A stretch of DNA of 64,000 nt from CAVQUE01 sp046290435 (GCA_046290435.1 JBKAGO010000050.1:1-64000); one strand, 5' to 3'. Shown: positions 20,756-30,701, counted from the stretch's first letter. Made by a program: numbers and translations. The notes: generated by a model from the sequence alone, not told the origin.

Positions 20756-22873
20756 GTGCGTCGGACGATGGTCTCTCGGTGGGTACTGGCTGCAGCGGTC
20801 GTGGCTGCGACAGCGGGCGTGTCGACGTCGGCTTCGGCCGAGGTCTGCATGGACGATCCGTGGATCTGCAACCCGGAGATGTACGACACCACGACGAACG
20901 ATCCGTGGATGGGCGACCCCACCATGGACCCCTACATGGACCCATACATGGGCGACCCCACCATGGACCCATACATGGACCCATACATGGGCGACCCCAC
21001 CATGGACCCATACATGGACCCATACATGGGCGACCCCACCATGGACCCCTCCATGAGCGACCCGACCTCCCTCGACGACTCGACGCTGCCGCTCGACCCC
21101 ACCATGGCCGACCCGTCGACACCCGGCCCCGATCCCGGCTTCGGCTTCGACTTCGACTTCGAGGACCCCACCCCCGCACCCGCACCCGCGCCCACGGTCG
21201 GCAGTCCGTCGGCCACGCCCGGCACGGCGACCACACGCTCGCTCGAGCGCCCGGACTTCACCCTCGCCGAGTTCGACATGGAGGCGTCCGAGGAAGCACT
21301 CACACGCGGCGGCGACGCCTTGGAGCCCGCGACGATCATCGACCTCGCCCTGACCTCGACGGCACACGAGCTCGCACACCTCGCGGCCCTCGACGCATTC
21401 GCCGACGACCTCGACGCCGACGCCCAGGCCATCGTCGACCAGGTCGGGCTCGCACCGGCGCCGCGACTGGTCGCGGTGCCTGCGCTCGTGGAGGTCGACG
21501 ACTTCGGCGTCAGGGTCCTGGCCGCCATGCGGGATGCCGGCCTCGCAACCCCGCCCGCGGTCAGGCAGGCGCTCTCGGGCCTCACCGAACCCCAGCTCGA
21601 CGCGATCGAACAGGCAGGAGCGGCGCCCGGTCTCGACCCCTCGCGCTACGCACGGGCCTATGAGCTGCTCGCCGGCGCCTGGGTGGAGCTCCAGCCCGAA
21701 CCCGACACCACTACGACCGACGTCGAGAGCCCGGACGAACTCGCCTTCGCCGACGACGTCGACCCTGCGGAAACGATCGATGAGGCCGCCCAGGCCGAGG
21801 CCGACGAGACCGACGAGACCGAGCAGCCGGAACCGGCGGGCGGGATCGCCGGCGGGCTCCTGGTGGGGGGTGCCATCGCCGCCGTGTTGGGCCTGCTGGG
21901 CCTGGTCTCCCGCTGGCGTGGCAGCCGACGCTCCGGCGGTGCCGGCGACACCGTGGCCGATCTGGTCGAGGTCAGCCGGCTGCTCAACGGCGCCCGCAGC
22001 GAGGCCGAGGTCGGCCGGATCGTCGTGGCCGAGGCATCGCGCATCACCTCGGGGGAAGCGGCGCTCTACTGCGGTCGCACGACCGGCGACCTCGTCGAGA
22101 TCGCCGCATCGGCGGCATTCCCGTCCGATCCGGTGCTTGCCGCTTCCGAACTCGAACGGGTCCTCGACCTGGCCTCACCTGGCACCTTCGCGGTCGACGG
22201 CCTCGACGTCGTCGCCGTGCCGGTCATCGAGAGCGGTACGGTCGGCGGGGTGCTGCTGTCCACCGGTCCCCTCACCTCCGAACAGCGACGCGAACAGAAC
22301 CTACGACGCCTGGCCTCCATCGCCGGAGCGTCGCTCGCCGCAGCGCGACGCCAACGCGAACTCGAGGACCTGTCGAGCATCGACGCCCTGACCGGGTTGG
22401 CCAACCGACGCCGTCTCGACGAGGACCTCGCCGCGGCCCTTCGATCACCCGACGCCGCACCGGTGTCGTTCGTGATGATCGACGTCGACCACTTCAAGAC
22501 CTACAACGACACCCACGGCCACGCCGCCGGCGACGTGGCGCTGGCAACCGTCGCCAGAGTCCTCACCGAAGCCGTCGGGGAAGCCGGCACCGCCTACCGC
22601 TACGGGGGCGAGGAATTCTGTGTCCTGTGCCCCGCCACCGCGACCGAGACCGCCGTGGAGATCGCCGAGGCCATCCGCAGCGCGATCGAGGCCGAAGCCT
22701 TCCCGGGCGAGGAACGCCAGCCCGACGGGCGGGTGACCGCGTCGCTCGGAGTGGCCGAAGCCGAGCCCGACAGCGCAGCCGGCGACCTCATCGAAGCCGC
22801 CGATCAGGCGCTCTACCGCGCCAAACACGACGGCCGCAACGCCGTGGCCGTCGCCGAGCCCGCGGCCTCCTGA
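20756..22873 (+). CDS. Diguanylate cyclase (GGDEF) with extracytoplasmic repeat region
   Basis: 705 aa from GTG 20756 (ATG 20768 equally possible; neither has a clear ribosome site). Signal peptide to about residue 28, then a Met/Asp/Pro/Tyr repeat region (residues 40-105), an acidic and helical outer part, one membrane helix (about 365-390), a GAF-like domain (about 400-540) and a GGDEF domain (about 545-700) with G617-G-E-E-F621, an intact active site for c-di-GMP synthesis. No RxxD inhibitory site precedes it, so product feedback is unlikely. The outer part probably senses a signal; what it binds is unknown. Confidence 0.87.
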   Translation: MRRTMVSRWVLAAAVVAATAGVSTSASAEVCMDDPWICNPEMYDTTTNDPWMGDPTMDPYMDPYMGDPTMDPYMDPYMGDPTMDPYMDPYMGDPTMDPSMSDPTSLDDSTLPLDPTMADPSTPGPDPGFGFDFDFEDPTPAPAPAPTVGSPSATPGTATTRSLERPDFTLAEFDMEASEEALTRGGDALEPATIIDLALTSTAHELAHLAALDAFADDLDADAQAIVDQVGLAPAPRLVAVPALVEVDDFGVRVLAAMRDAGLATPPAVRQALSGLTEPQLDAIEQAGAAPGLDPSRYARAYELLAGAWVELQPEPDTTTTDVESPDELAFADDVDPAETIDEAAQAEADETDETEQPEPAGGIAGGLLVGGAIAAVLGLLGLVSRWRGSRRSGGAGDTVADLVEVSRLLNGARSEAEVGRIVVAEASRITSGEAALYCGRTTGDLVEIAASAAFPSDPVLAASELERVLDLASPGTFAVDGLDVVAVPVIESGTVGGVLLSTGPLTSEQRREQNLRRLASIAGASLAAARRQRELEDLSSIDALTGLANRRRLDEDLAAALRSPDAAPVSFVMIDVDHFKTYNDTHGHAAGDVALATVARVLTEAVGEAGTAYRYGGEEFCVLCPATATETAVEIAEAIRSAIEAEAFPGEERQPDGRVTASLGVAEAEPDSAAGDLIEAADQALYRAKHDGRNAVAVAEPAAS
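20924..21040 (+). repeat. 39-bp tandem repeat, three copies
   Basis: Three head-to-tail copies (20924-20962, 20963-21001, 21002-21040), nearly identical in DNA, each encoding MDPYMDPYMGDPT, flanked by degenerate partial copies on both sides. Near-identity at third positions suggests recent expansion by slippage or unequal crossover, so copy number may vary between strains. Confidence 0.9.
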
Positions 22874-22914
22874 CGCTCGGCACCGACCGAGGGCCACCCC
22901 GGCCGGCTCGCGTC

Positions 22915-24720
22915 TCAGGAGCCGGCGTACATCTCCTCGATCAGGTCGCGGTTGCGTTCGATGACCACCGACCGCTTGACCTTGAGGGTCGGGGTGAGCT
23001 CGCCGGTGAACACCGACAGCTCGGCCGGCAGGATCCGCCACGCCTTGATCCCCTCGATGCGGGCATGTTCGGCGTTGACCCGCTCGATGATCGCGCCGAC
23101 CTCCCGGACGACATCGGGATCGGTGCACAACGCCCCGGGGTCGGGATGCTTGTGGAGGGCCTCGGCCCACTCGGCGATCGCGACCGCATCGAGGGTGAGC
23201 AGGGCCGTCAGGTACGGCCTGGCATCGCCGATGACGACCACCTTGGCCAGCAGCGGCTCGAGCTCGAGACGGGTCTCGAGCTCCGACGGCGAGATGTTCT
23301 TGCCGCTCGAGGTGATGATGAGGTCCTTCTTGCGGCCCGTGATGGTCAGGTAGCCATCGACGTCGATGGACCCCAGATCGCCGGTGGCCATCCAGCCGTC
23401 TCCATCGATGAGCTCGGCGGTGGCGTCAGGACGGCCCCAATAGCCGGCGCACACCGTCGGCGACCTCACGAAGATCTCGTCGTCGGCGGCGATGCGCAGC
23501 TCGATTCCCGACAACGGCAAGCCCACCGTTCCCCGCTTGATGGCGTCGGGCGGGTTCATCGTGGCCGGCCCGCAGTCCTCGGTCTGACCCCAGACCTCGG
23601 CGATGTCCATGCCGATCGCCGCGAACCATGCGAGCAGGTCCGGGTGGATCGGAGCGGCGGCCGAGACCAGCACCCGGGCGTGATCGAGACCCATGCCATG
23701 GCGCAACGTCCGGCCGACGGTCTCGTCGAGGGCCCGATAGCTCAACCGGTCCGCGGTCGACATGGGCTCGGCGTCGGAAACATGCCTGGCGCCGAGCTCG
23801 AGGTACTGGTGGACCAGGCCCCGTACCGGCCCGGGCTTGCCCGCGATCTCGTGGGTGACCGCATCGCGGAACTTCTCCCAGACGCGCGGCACCGCGAAGA
23901 AGATGGTGGGTCGGCACTCACGCAGATCATCTGGTACGTCGGGAAGGCTGCGAGCGAACCAGGTCTGGCCACCGCTCGCGAGCTGCCCGAAGTGGCTCAC
24001 GACGCGCTCGGCGATGTGCGAGACCGGCAGGAACGACAGGAACCTGTCGTCGCTGGTCAGCGGGACGATGGCCTCGACGGCGGCGATGGTCGCTGCGATG
24101 TTGCCGTGGGTGATCATCGCCCCCTTGGGCGGGCCGGTGGTGCCGCTGGTGTAGACGAGCGTGGCGACGTCGTCGAGACCGATCGCAGCGCGGGCGGCGG
24201 CGATGTCGGTCCCTCCTTCGAGCGCCCGTTCGCCGTCGCCCACGAGCTGATCGAACGACCGGACCCGGCCACCGGCGTCGAGGCCCTCGGCGGGCTCCAT
24301 GGCGACGACGGTGCGCAGCTGATCGAGCTCGTCCCAGTGCAACAGCACCTTTGCGAGCTGTTCGGGGTTCTCGACGAAGACGACCACCGCACCGGCGTCG
24401 TCGAGGAGGTACTGCACCTGCGACGACGAGCTCGTCGGATAGCACGGCACGGTGATCGCCCCGAGCGACAGGATCGCGAGGTCGGCGACGTGCCAGTCGC
24501 GGCGATTGGCAGCCAGGATCGCCACCCGGTCGCCCGCGCCGACACCCAACTCGGCGAGGCCCGCTGCGGCGGCGTCGACCCGGGCCCGGTAGCCACCCCA
24601 GTCGAGGCTCTGCCAGTCGGCACCCACCCGCCAGTGCAGAGCCGGCGCATCGGGCCGGGCGTCGGCGTGGGCGTGGAGCAGATCGACGACGAGCTGTTGG
24701 CGATCGAGGTCTTCGGACAT
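22915..24720 (-). CDS. Long-chain acyl-CoA synthetase (AMP-forming)
   Basis: 601 aa. ATG 24720 is chosen because AGGAGGGGG lies 8 bases upstream; a GTG at 24798 with GGGAGG is an alternative adding 26 residues. ANL superfamily: P-loop YTSGTTGPPKG, the WGQTE motif, the YWGRPDAT segment, TGDLG hinge region and the late catalytic lysine in LTPTLKVKRS. It activates fatty acids as acyl-AMP and then acyl-CoA; the length and the C-terminal ELTPTLKVKR form match the FadD15-type bacterial ligases. Whether it feeds the lipid synthase 26 kb away is unknown. Confidence 0.92.
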   Translation of the reverse strand: MSEDLDRQQLVVDLLHAHADARPDAPALHWRVGADWQSLDWGGYRARVDAAAAGLAELGVGAGDRVAILAANRRDWHVADLAILSLGAITVPCYPTSSSSQVQYLLDDAGAVVVFVENPEQLAKVLLHWDELDQLRTVVAMEPAEGLDAGGRVRSFDQLVGDGERALEGGTDIAAARAAIGLDDVATLVYTSGTTGPPKGAMITHGNIAATIAAVEAIVPLTSDDRFLSFLPVSHIAERVVSHFGQLASGGQTWFARSLPDVPDDLRECRPTIFFAVPRVWEKFRDAVTHEIAGKPGPVRGLVHQYLELGARHVSDAEPMSTADRLSYRALDETVGRTLRHGMGLDHARVLVSAAAPIHPDLLAWFAAIGMDIAEVWGQTEDCGPATMNPPDAIKRGTVGLPLSGIELRIAADDEIFVRSPTVCAGYWGRPDATAELIDGDGWMATGDLGSIDVDGYLTITGRKKDLIITSSGKNISPSELETRLELEPLLAKVVVIGDARPYLTALLTLDAVAIAEWAEALHKHPDPGALCTDPDVVREVGAIIERVNAEHARIEGIKAWRILPAELSVFTGELTPTLKVKRSVVIERNRDLIEEMYAGS

Positions 24721-24818
24721 CGGTGGTTCCCCCTCCTGGAACTCGTGGTCGACCATCGTCGCGGGATCGACGGCGTCCTTCCCAGGGTCTTTGGCCACTG
24801 AGGACCTCCCAGCGGCTC

Positions 24819-26255
24819 CTAATCTGCGACGGTCTCCTCCGCCAGCAGTGCTGCGACGACCTCGAGCCACCGCTGGAGATGCGTGTCACCGAGGTGCGCG
24901 TCGACCGCGCGCGCTCGTGCACCCTCGCCGAGGCGGAGGCAGAAGTCGGGATCGTCGAGGATCCGGCACACCGCCGCCCCGAACTCGGCGAGATCCATCG
25001 GGTCCTTCACCAACAGACCGGTCTCGCCGTCGATGACCTGGTCGACGATCCCGCCCACTGCCGACGCCACCACGGGCGTGCCCTTGAGCATGGCCTCGGC
25101 GACGGTGAGCCCGAAGCCCTCGGCGATGCTCTTCTGGGTCACGATCGTGGCGTGGCGCTGCAGGGCGTTGACGATGGCGGCGTTCTCCTCCAGGTCCTGC
25201 ATGGGCAGGCAGACCAGCTGGACACGGTGGCGGACGGCGTGGGGAAGCTGACGCCAGGCGTTCCAGCAGTTCTGCAGAACCTGCCCGCCCTCGGGGTCGT
25301 CGGCAACGGCCGAAACCACCGGCCCTGCGAGGACCAGTTCGGCGGAGCGTCCGGAGTCGATGTACTCGGCGAAGGCGGCCATGACACCCTCCATGTCCTT
25401 CATGACGTCCCAACGCGACACCTGCACGATCATCGGCACGTCCGGCTCCGCCGGTCCGCCGGTGCGGAACACGTCGCAGTACCGCTCGACGCGTCCCGCG
25501 CTGCCGTCGCTGCGCTCGAACGTGGTGTCGCCGGGGCGGCCGGCGAGGATCCCGACGTGGGTCAAGATGGCCTCGATCGTCTCGGGGCTCATCGGGTGGT
25601 TCTTTGCGGCGAAGGGGTCGATCGAGGGCCACACGATGGTGGTGTCGTCCGCCGGAACCCAGGGCGGCGGGAAGCGGTCGTCGGTGAAGATGTAGTGGTC
25701 GACGTGGCCGTCGAGGTAGGGGCGCAGGAAGTCCCACGCCGCCAGGCTGTTGGCGTTCTGTTCGTCGATGCCCACGTGGCAGCGCCATGCGACGTGGCAG
25801 CCCATGGTCTTGAAGTGCTGCGCGAGGCCGGCCGTCTGGGGGTCGTGCAGGATGACGAGGTCGCCGGCCTGAGCCGAGGCGGCCAGCTCTGCGAACTCGT
25901 CGTGCATCACCCCTTCGTAGAGGGCGTGCTCGTCAGAGCCCAGGGGCCCGCCGTCGCCGACACCGCCGTAGAGGTGATTGTGGATGCGTTTGGTGAGCTC
26001 GAAGAATGCCGGGGTGCCGTCGATGACCAACCAGCGGGCATCGACGCCCACGCCGCGGACATAGCCCAGCAGGACGTGCAGCATCTCGGCGACGCCGCCA
26101 CCTGCTGCGGTGGAGTTGATGTTGAGCACGGCCCGCCCGGCCAGCAACTTCGCCGCCCGGTCGCCGGCGATGTCGGCCAGCGCCGTCGCCCGCTCCTGGC
26201 CGATCAGCCCCGCGAAACGGTGGGGGTCGCGTGCGATGACGGTCACTTCCTGCAT
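24819..26255 (-). CDS. TreT-type GT4 glycosyltransferase (trehalose synthase-like)
   Basis: 478 aa from ATG 26255 (in-frame TTG 26321 and GTG 26273 exist without better ribosome sites). The N-terminal NINSTAAGGGVAEML sugar-nucleotide loop, HDPQTAGL, the QVSRWDVMKD start of the second Rossmann fold and the C-terminal E-x7-E region (SIAEGFGLTVAEAM) identify the GT4 trehalose glycosyltransferring synthase/phosphorylase group, which makes trehalose from an NDP-glucose and glucose or the reverse. The enzyme is cytoplasmic. The product is inferred from family only. It is followed after about 100 bases by the acyl-CoA ligase on the same strand. Confidence 0.83.
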   Translation of the reverse strand: MQEVTVIARDPHRFAGLIGQERATALADIAGDRAAKLLAGRAVLNINSTAAGGGVAEMLHVLLGYVRGVGVDARWLVIDGTPAFFELTKRIHNHLYGGVGDGGPLGSDEHALYEGVMHDEFAELAASAQAGDLVILHDPQTAGLAQHFKTMGCHVAWRCHVGIDEQNANSLAAWDFLRPYLDGHVDHYIFTDDRFPPPWVPADDTTIVWPSIDPFAAKNHPMSPETIEAILTHVGILAGRPGDTTFERSDGSAGRVERYCDVFRTGGPAEPDVPMIVQVSRWDVMKDMEGVMAAFAEYIDSGRSAELVLAGPVVSAVADDPEGGQVLQNCWNAWRQLPHAVRHRVQLVCLPMQDLEENAAIVNALQRHATIVTQKSIAEGFGLTVAEAMLKGTPVVASAVGGIVDQVIDGETGLLVKDPMDLAEFGAAVCRILDDPDFCLRLGEGARARAVDAHLGDTHLQRWLEVVAALLAEETVAD

Positions 26256-26379
26256 GTCCGTCGATGGCAGCACACGAGCACGAGCCTCGCCAGGGAAGAA
26301 CGTCCCCGTTGCTGCGACCAAGGTCTCGCCGTCCGATGCCGGTACCGTCGGGCGGGCTCGACCGGCTTGGAGGCCTCAC

Positions 26380-27868
26380 ATGCAGATCGCGGTGATCGGC
26401 GCAACGGGGTACGTCGGTGGGCGTCTCGTCCCCGAGCTGTTGGCCGCGGGCCACGACGTGCGCTGCCTGGCGCGCAACCCGGACCGTCTGGCCACCGTCG
26501 AGTGGCGTGCCGACGTCGAGGTCGTCACCGCCGATGTCCTGGATCGGGCTTCGCTCGTCGGCGCCCTCGCCGGTGTCGAAGCCGTTTACTACCTGGTGCA
26601 TGCGATGGGCACCGCCGCCGACTTCGAGCGCACCGACCGCCTCGGCGCCGAGAACACACGCGAAGCCGCTGCGAGCGTCGGCGTGGGCCAGATCGTGTAC
26701 CTGGGTGGCCTGGGCGACGAACGCATCGACGAACTCTCGCCGCACCTGGCGAGCCGGCACGAGGTCGGCAGGGTATTGGCCGACGGCGACGTGACGGTCA
26801 CCGAACTGCGGGCTGCGGTGATCATCGGTTCGGGAAGCGCATCGTTCGAGATGTTGCGGCACCTCACCGAAGTGCTGCCGCTGATGACGTGCCCGCGTTG
26901 GGTGACCCGCACGCAGTGCCAACCCATCGCGATCGCCGATGTGCTGCACTACCTGATCGCGGCGCTGGATCTGCGCGCCCGAGGCAGCGAGGTCTTCGAG
27001 ATCGGCGGGCCCGACGTGTTGACCTACCGCGACATGATGCTGCGCTACGCCGATGCCGCCGGGTTGGGCCGCCGTGTCATCATCCCCGTCCCGGTCCTGA
27101 CGCCACGCCTGTCGTCGCACTGGGTCAACCTGGTGACCCCGCTCCCCTACGGCCTCGCCCGCCCTCTGGTCGAGAGCCTCATCAACGACGTCGTCGTCTC
27201 GCCCGAGCGCGACATCGCGCGGGTGGTCGAGCACTCGCCGTACACCCTCGACGAGGCCATCCGGCGGGCACTCGCCGTCGTCCAGGACCTCGCGGTGCGC
27301 ACCAGCTGGATGGACTCGGCGCCGCTGTCGACTCCCGCCTCGCCTGTGCCGCAGGACCCGGATTGGGCCGGCGGCACCGTCTTGCGCGACCGCCAGGAGG
27401 TCGCGTGTGCGGCGTCGCCCGACGCGCTCTTCGCGGTGGTATCGGGCATCGGGGCCACCCGCGGCTGGTACGTCGCCGACAGCCTGTGGGCACTGCGCGG
27501 CTGGATCGACAAGCTGGTCGGCGGCGTGGGCATGCGCCGCGGCCGGCGCCACCCCGATCATCTGCGGGTGGGCGACGCGTTGGACTTCTTCCGGGTCGAG
27601 GCCTACGAACCGCCCCGGCTGTTGCGTCTGCGCGCCGAGATGAAGGTCCCGGGCGATGCCTGGTTGGAGTGGCGGGTCGAACCGACTCCCGATGGGGCGA
27701 GCCTGCTCGTCCAGTCGGCTCGGTTCCACCCGCGGCATCGGCGGCCGGGCCTACTGGTGGGTGCTCCTACCGGCCCACAAGGTGATCTGGCGACGCCTGG
27801 CGGAACGGCTGGCAGCCGCAGCCGCTGCTGCTGCGCCGGCCGCCACGCCAGGGCCCGAGGGCCCTTGA
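26380..27868 (+). pseudogene. SDR/NmrA-type reductase with DUF2867 C-terminus, frameshifted near 27735
   Basis: ATG 26380 opens an NAD(P)-binding domain (GATGYVGGRLV, about residues 1-290) followed by a DUF2867 domain (about 325-450). The frame is normal to LLVQSARFHP near 27735. The expected C-terminal membrane-associated end (GRAYWWVLLPAHKVIW, then an Ala-rich tail and a stop at 27866-27868) is found one frame over. A single extra base or a two-base loss at about 27735-27742 explains this. Without the correction the frame runs on to 28392 through the next gene. It could be a sequencing error or a real lesion; domain order is otherwise intact. Confidence 0.75.
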
Positions 27869-27933
27869 TCGACGACGCCGCGGCGGCGATCCTCGTCACC
27901 ACCGTCGTGGTTGGTCGACAAGGGGGAATCGAG

Positions 27934-28392
27934 ATGGCCGAAGGGTCCGACGCCAGGAGTCCGGCATTCGAGGCTGCCGGCGACAGACGGGTCGAGTTGA
28001 AGGCCGCGCTCTCCGCGGTGGAGATCGTCGCGGCCGGCCCGGCCGGGGCGCCCGGTTGGCACGAGCGCCTCACGGCTGCGCTGATCGACCTGTCGAAAGC
28101 ACTCGACACCCACGTTGAGGAGGTCGAACGACCCGACGGGCTGCTCGAGGAGCTGACCGAAGCCGCGCCCCGCCTGGTCAACCACGTCGACCGCCTGCGT
28201 GACGAGCACCCTGTGCTGCAGGCCCAGATGGCCGCGTTGATCGCCCGGGCCGACCCGATCGGCGACGCCGTCGCACCCGCCGACGATCTGCGCTCGGAGG
28301 TCCTCGACGCCCTCGTGGCCATCGCCCGGCATCGCCAACGCGGCGCAGACCTCGTCTATGAGGTCCACAACGTCGACATCGGTGGCGGCTGA
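27934..28392 (+). CDS. Hemerythrin-like domain protein
   Basis: 152 aa from ATG 27934 with AAGGGGGA upstream, a start of its own even though the frameshifted upstream gene reads into it. All-helical with spaced His/Glu positions (WHERL, THVEEVE, NHVDRLRDEH, ARHRQRG) that resemble a hemerythrin HHE cation-binding bundle, although not every canonical ligand is clearly present. It ends in VYEVHNVDIGGG. If the bundle binds diiron, roles in oxygen, nitric oxide or redox sensing are known for the family. The call is tentative. Confidence 0.6.
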   Translation: MAEGSDARSPAFEAAGDRRVELKAALSAVEIVAAGPAGAPGWHERLTAALIDLSKALDTHVEEVERPDGLLEELTEAAPRLVNHVDRLRDEHPVLQAQMAALIARADPIGDAVAPADDLRSEVLDALVAIARHRQRGADLVYEVHNVDIGGG

Positions 28393-28433
28393 GCGCAGGT
28401 CGGAACAGCGCGGGCAGCGCGGGTCAGCGCGGC

Positions 28434-29231
28434 TCAGGGCCAGAGGTACCCACTGGATCGCTTGCCGAGCACGGTGTCGTCGAACACCCGACGCGCCGGT
28501 CCCCTGCCGGCTCCTGCACACACGTGCATGGGCAGCAGGTGCTCTTCGCGGGGGTGGCACCAGCGTGCGCCCGGCGCGTCGGCCCACCCGATGAGCAGGC
28601 GCCCCCGCTCGTCCTCGTCGATGCCGGGATCGGTGACGGCATGGTTCAACCAGGACTCGAAGGCCTCGTTGTCGGGGTCGCCGTCGGCGCCCGAGAAAAA
28701 GGCGTTCATGTTGTGGAACGTGAACCCCGACCCGAGGATCAAGACGTCGTCGCCGGCCAGCTCGGCGAGCGCGGCGCCCATGGCCAGGTGCGCCGCAGGG
28801 TCGAGGCTCGACAGCAACGAGAGCTGCACGACCGGGATGGCGGCGTCGGGGTACATGAGCAGCAACGGGATGAACATGCCGTGGTCGAAGCCGCGCCGAT
28901 CGTCGAGGCGCGGCGCGAAGCCGGCGCCCTCGAGCAACCCCGCCGCACGCTGGGCCAGGTCGGGCGAGCCCGGCGCCGGGTACTGCAGCTCGTAGGTCTC
29001 GGGCGGGAAGCCCCCGTAGTCGTAGATGAGCTCGGGATTCGCGCCAGAGGTGAGGGTGGGCTGGGGGCACTCCCAGTGGGCGCTGACCAGCAGGATGGCG
29101 GCGGGGCGCCCGACCAGGTCCTGGGCCCCGGAGAGGAACTCGATGAGCTTGCCGTGGGAGGGTTCGCCGAGCACGGGCATCGGTCCGCCGCCATGGGGGA
29201 TGCACAGCACGCGAGGAGCAGATTCAGCCAT
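28434..29231 (-). CDS. LigB-family extradiol-type dioxygenase (DODA-like)
   Basis: 265 aa from ATG 29231 (ATG 29243 would add four residues). The class III extradiol fold: N-terminal HGGGP metal ligand, SAHWE, the FDHGMFIPL segment and C-terminal REEHLLPMHV supplying the remaining His residues. Members include the 4,5-DOPA dioxygenase extradiol of bacteria and plants, where the metal is Zn or Fe. Substrate unknown. Divergent from the esterase gene with about 140 bases between. Confidence 0.88.
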   Translation of the reverse strand: MAESAPRVLCIPHGGGPMPVLGEPSHGKLIEFLSGAQDLVGRPAAILLVSAHWECPQPTLTSGANPELIYDYGGFPPETYELQYPAPGSPDLAQRAAGLLEGAGFAPRLDDRRGFDHGMFIPLLLMYPDAAIPVVQLSLLSSLDPAAHLAMGAALAELAGDDVLILGSGFTFHNMNAFFSGADGDPDNEAFESWLNHAVTDPGIDEDERGRLLIGWADAPGARWCHPREEHLLPMHVCAGAGRGPARRVFDDTVLGKRSSGYLWP

Positions 29232-29370
29232 GGCGCCAACCATGCCACACCGCACCTGGCGACGACACCATGTCGCCGTCACCACGGATTCGTCACGGGC
29301 ACCGCGGGCAGGGCGCGCCCGGGCGACCTTCCGTGCCTCCATGCCGCAGTGGCTGCGCGAGGATGCAGGG

Positions 29371-30006
29371 ATGGGTCTCACCACATACCGCATCGAACGC
29401 CAGGGCGCCGACCGTCTCCTGGTCCTGCTGCACGGCTGGAGCGCCGAGCAGCACCATCTGGCGGCCTACGTGCCGCTGGTCGATCCCGGCGAACGCTTCA
29501 GCGCTGTGTGCCCTCGGGCGCCACACGACCTGCCCGACGGCGACGGTGCGTCGTGGTACGACCGAAGCCCGGAGGGGCCCGATGCGGGGTCGTTCGCGGA
29601 GGCGCTCGACACCCTCGATGCGTTCGTCGTCCAGGAGTGCGAGCGGGTCGGGATCGCCCCCGAACGTTGCGTCGTCGCGGGCTTCTCCCAGGGCGGTTTC
29701 CTGGCCCTGGCCCTGGCCGGTCGCTCCGGGGCGCCGCGGTACGCCGCCGTGTGGGCCATGTGCTGCGGCATGCCCGACGTCGAGGGTCTCGAGCTCGATT
29801 TCGGCCACGACGACGGGCGCCCGGCGCTGCTCCAGGCCGGCCGACACGACGCGATCATCGCCCCGGAGCGCACGACCGCCGCGGCCGATGTACTCGGCGA
29901 CGCCGGCTGGGAGGTCACCTTGCGCGACTACGACATGGCCCACAGCCAGACCATCGAGATGATGATCGACGCCCGGGCATGGCTCGACACGCTGCTGCGT
30001 CCCTGA
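29371..30006 (+). CDS. Carboxylesterase/phospholipase-type serine hydrolase
   Basis: 211 aa from ATG 29371. Compact alpha/beta hydrolase: oxyanion region LLHGWSAEQHH, nucleophile S106 in GFSQGG, acid in AGRHDAII and catalytic His in DYDMAHSQ. The size and motif order match the YpfH/phospholipase-carboxylesterase family, which cleaves short acyl esters or thioesters. No signal peptide, so it is cytoplasmic. Confidence 0.9.
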   Translation: MGLTTYRIERQGADRLLVLLHGWSAEQHHLAAYVPLVDPGERFSAVCPRAPHDLPDGDGASWYDRSPEGPDAGSFAEALDTLDAFVVQECERVGIAPERCVVAGFSQGGFLALALAGRSGAPRYAAVWAMCCGMPDVEGLELDFGHDDGRPALLQAGRHDAIIAPERTTAAADVLGDAGWEVTLRDYDMAHSQTIEMMIDARAWLDTLLRP

Positions 30007-30137
30007 AGCGCGTCCGCCTCGGCTGAGACCGCCCGTCTCGACGCGTGATGATTCGCGATGGACTGGTTCGGGTAGCGGGATCGGTGGCCTCCGAGCCATC
30101 CGACCCCCACCGTGCCACCGACGAGGAGCCGTCCATC

Positions 30138-30701
30138 GTGACCCCCCACCGTGCCTTCACCCGTCCGCGTCCTTGGAGCATCAGCCCGCTGCGTCTGCTG
30201 GTCCTCTGGGTGGCCGTGCTGGCATTGATCGCCGCCGGATGCGCCGACGACGACGATGACGTCGCCGTCACCGACCCCACGGTCGAGGACACGACACCGA
30301 CCCCCGACGAGTCCGAGGCCACGCCCACCGCGGCGGAGCCGACACCGACCCCGTCGGCCGAGGACGAGACTCCGACGCCCGACGCCGAGGCGTCCCCCAC
30401 GCCGGAGGAGGCGACGCCCGAGCCGACCACCGCCGACGGCGACGAGGCCGGTATCGAGATCGACGTCGCCTGCGTCGACGGCGAACCGGCGGTGACGGCG
30501 ACGACGCCGCTGCCGGTCACCGACATCGAGGAGATCGACGACATCGTCAACACCATCGACTTCTGCGAGGGCGCCGGCGGGCTGGCTTCTGTCGCGTTCA
30601 CCGCCCCGTGCCCGTCGGGAGACCGCGACGTCGTCGTGGTGGCCGTCGGCGGCGCGCTCCCCGACATCGCTACCCTCGACCTCTGCGAGAACGAGAGCTG
30701 A
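30138..30701 (+). CDS. Lipoprotein with Pro/Thr-rich linker
   Basis: 187 aa from GTG 30138, preceded by GAGGAG at ten bases. It has a long basic N-region and a hydrophobic helix ending in the lipobox AAGC, followed by an Asp run, a 50-residue TPTP/E-rich linker and a small C-terminal domain of about 80 residues with three Cys (VACVDG, FCEGAG, CPSGD, LCENES region). I do not recognise the domain. It is exposed on the outer face of the membrane. Confidence 0.7.
   Translation: MTPHRAFTRPRPWSISPLRLLVLWVAVLALIAAGCADDDDDVAVTDPTVEDTTPTPDESEATPTAAEPTPTPSAEDETPTPDAEASPTPEEATPEPTTADGDEAGIEIDVACVDGEPAVTATTPLPVTDIEEIDDIVNTIDFCEGAGGLASVAFTAPCPSGDRDVVVVAVGGALPDIATLDLCENES

Noticed and set aside
20924..21040. 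Direct repeats considered as a CRISPR-like array
   Set aside because: Units are contiguous, without spacers, in frame and translated as a protein repeat.
26380..28392. Reading the SDR and hemerythrin-like region as one genuine fusion protein
   Set aside because: The expected SDR C-terminus with its own stop is in the neighbouring frame, and the second part has its own ribosome site and ATG.
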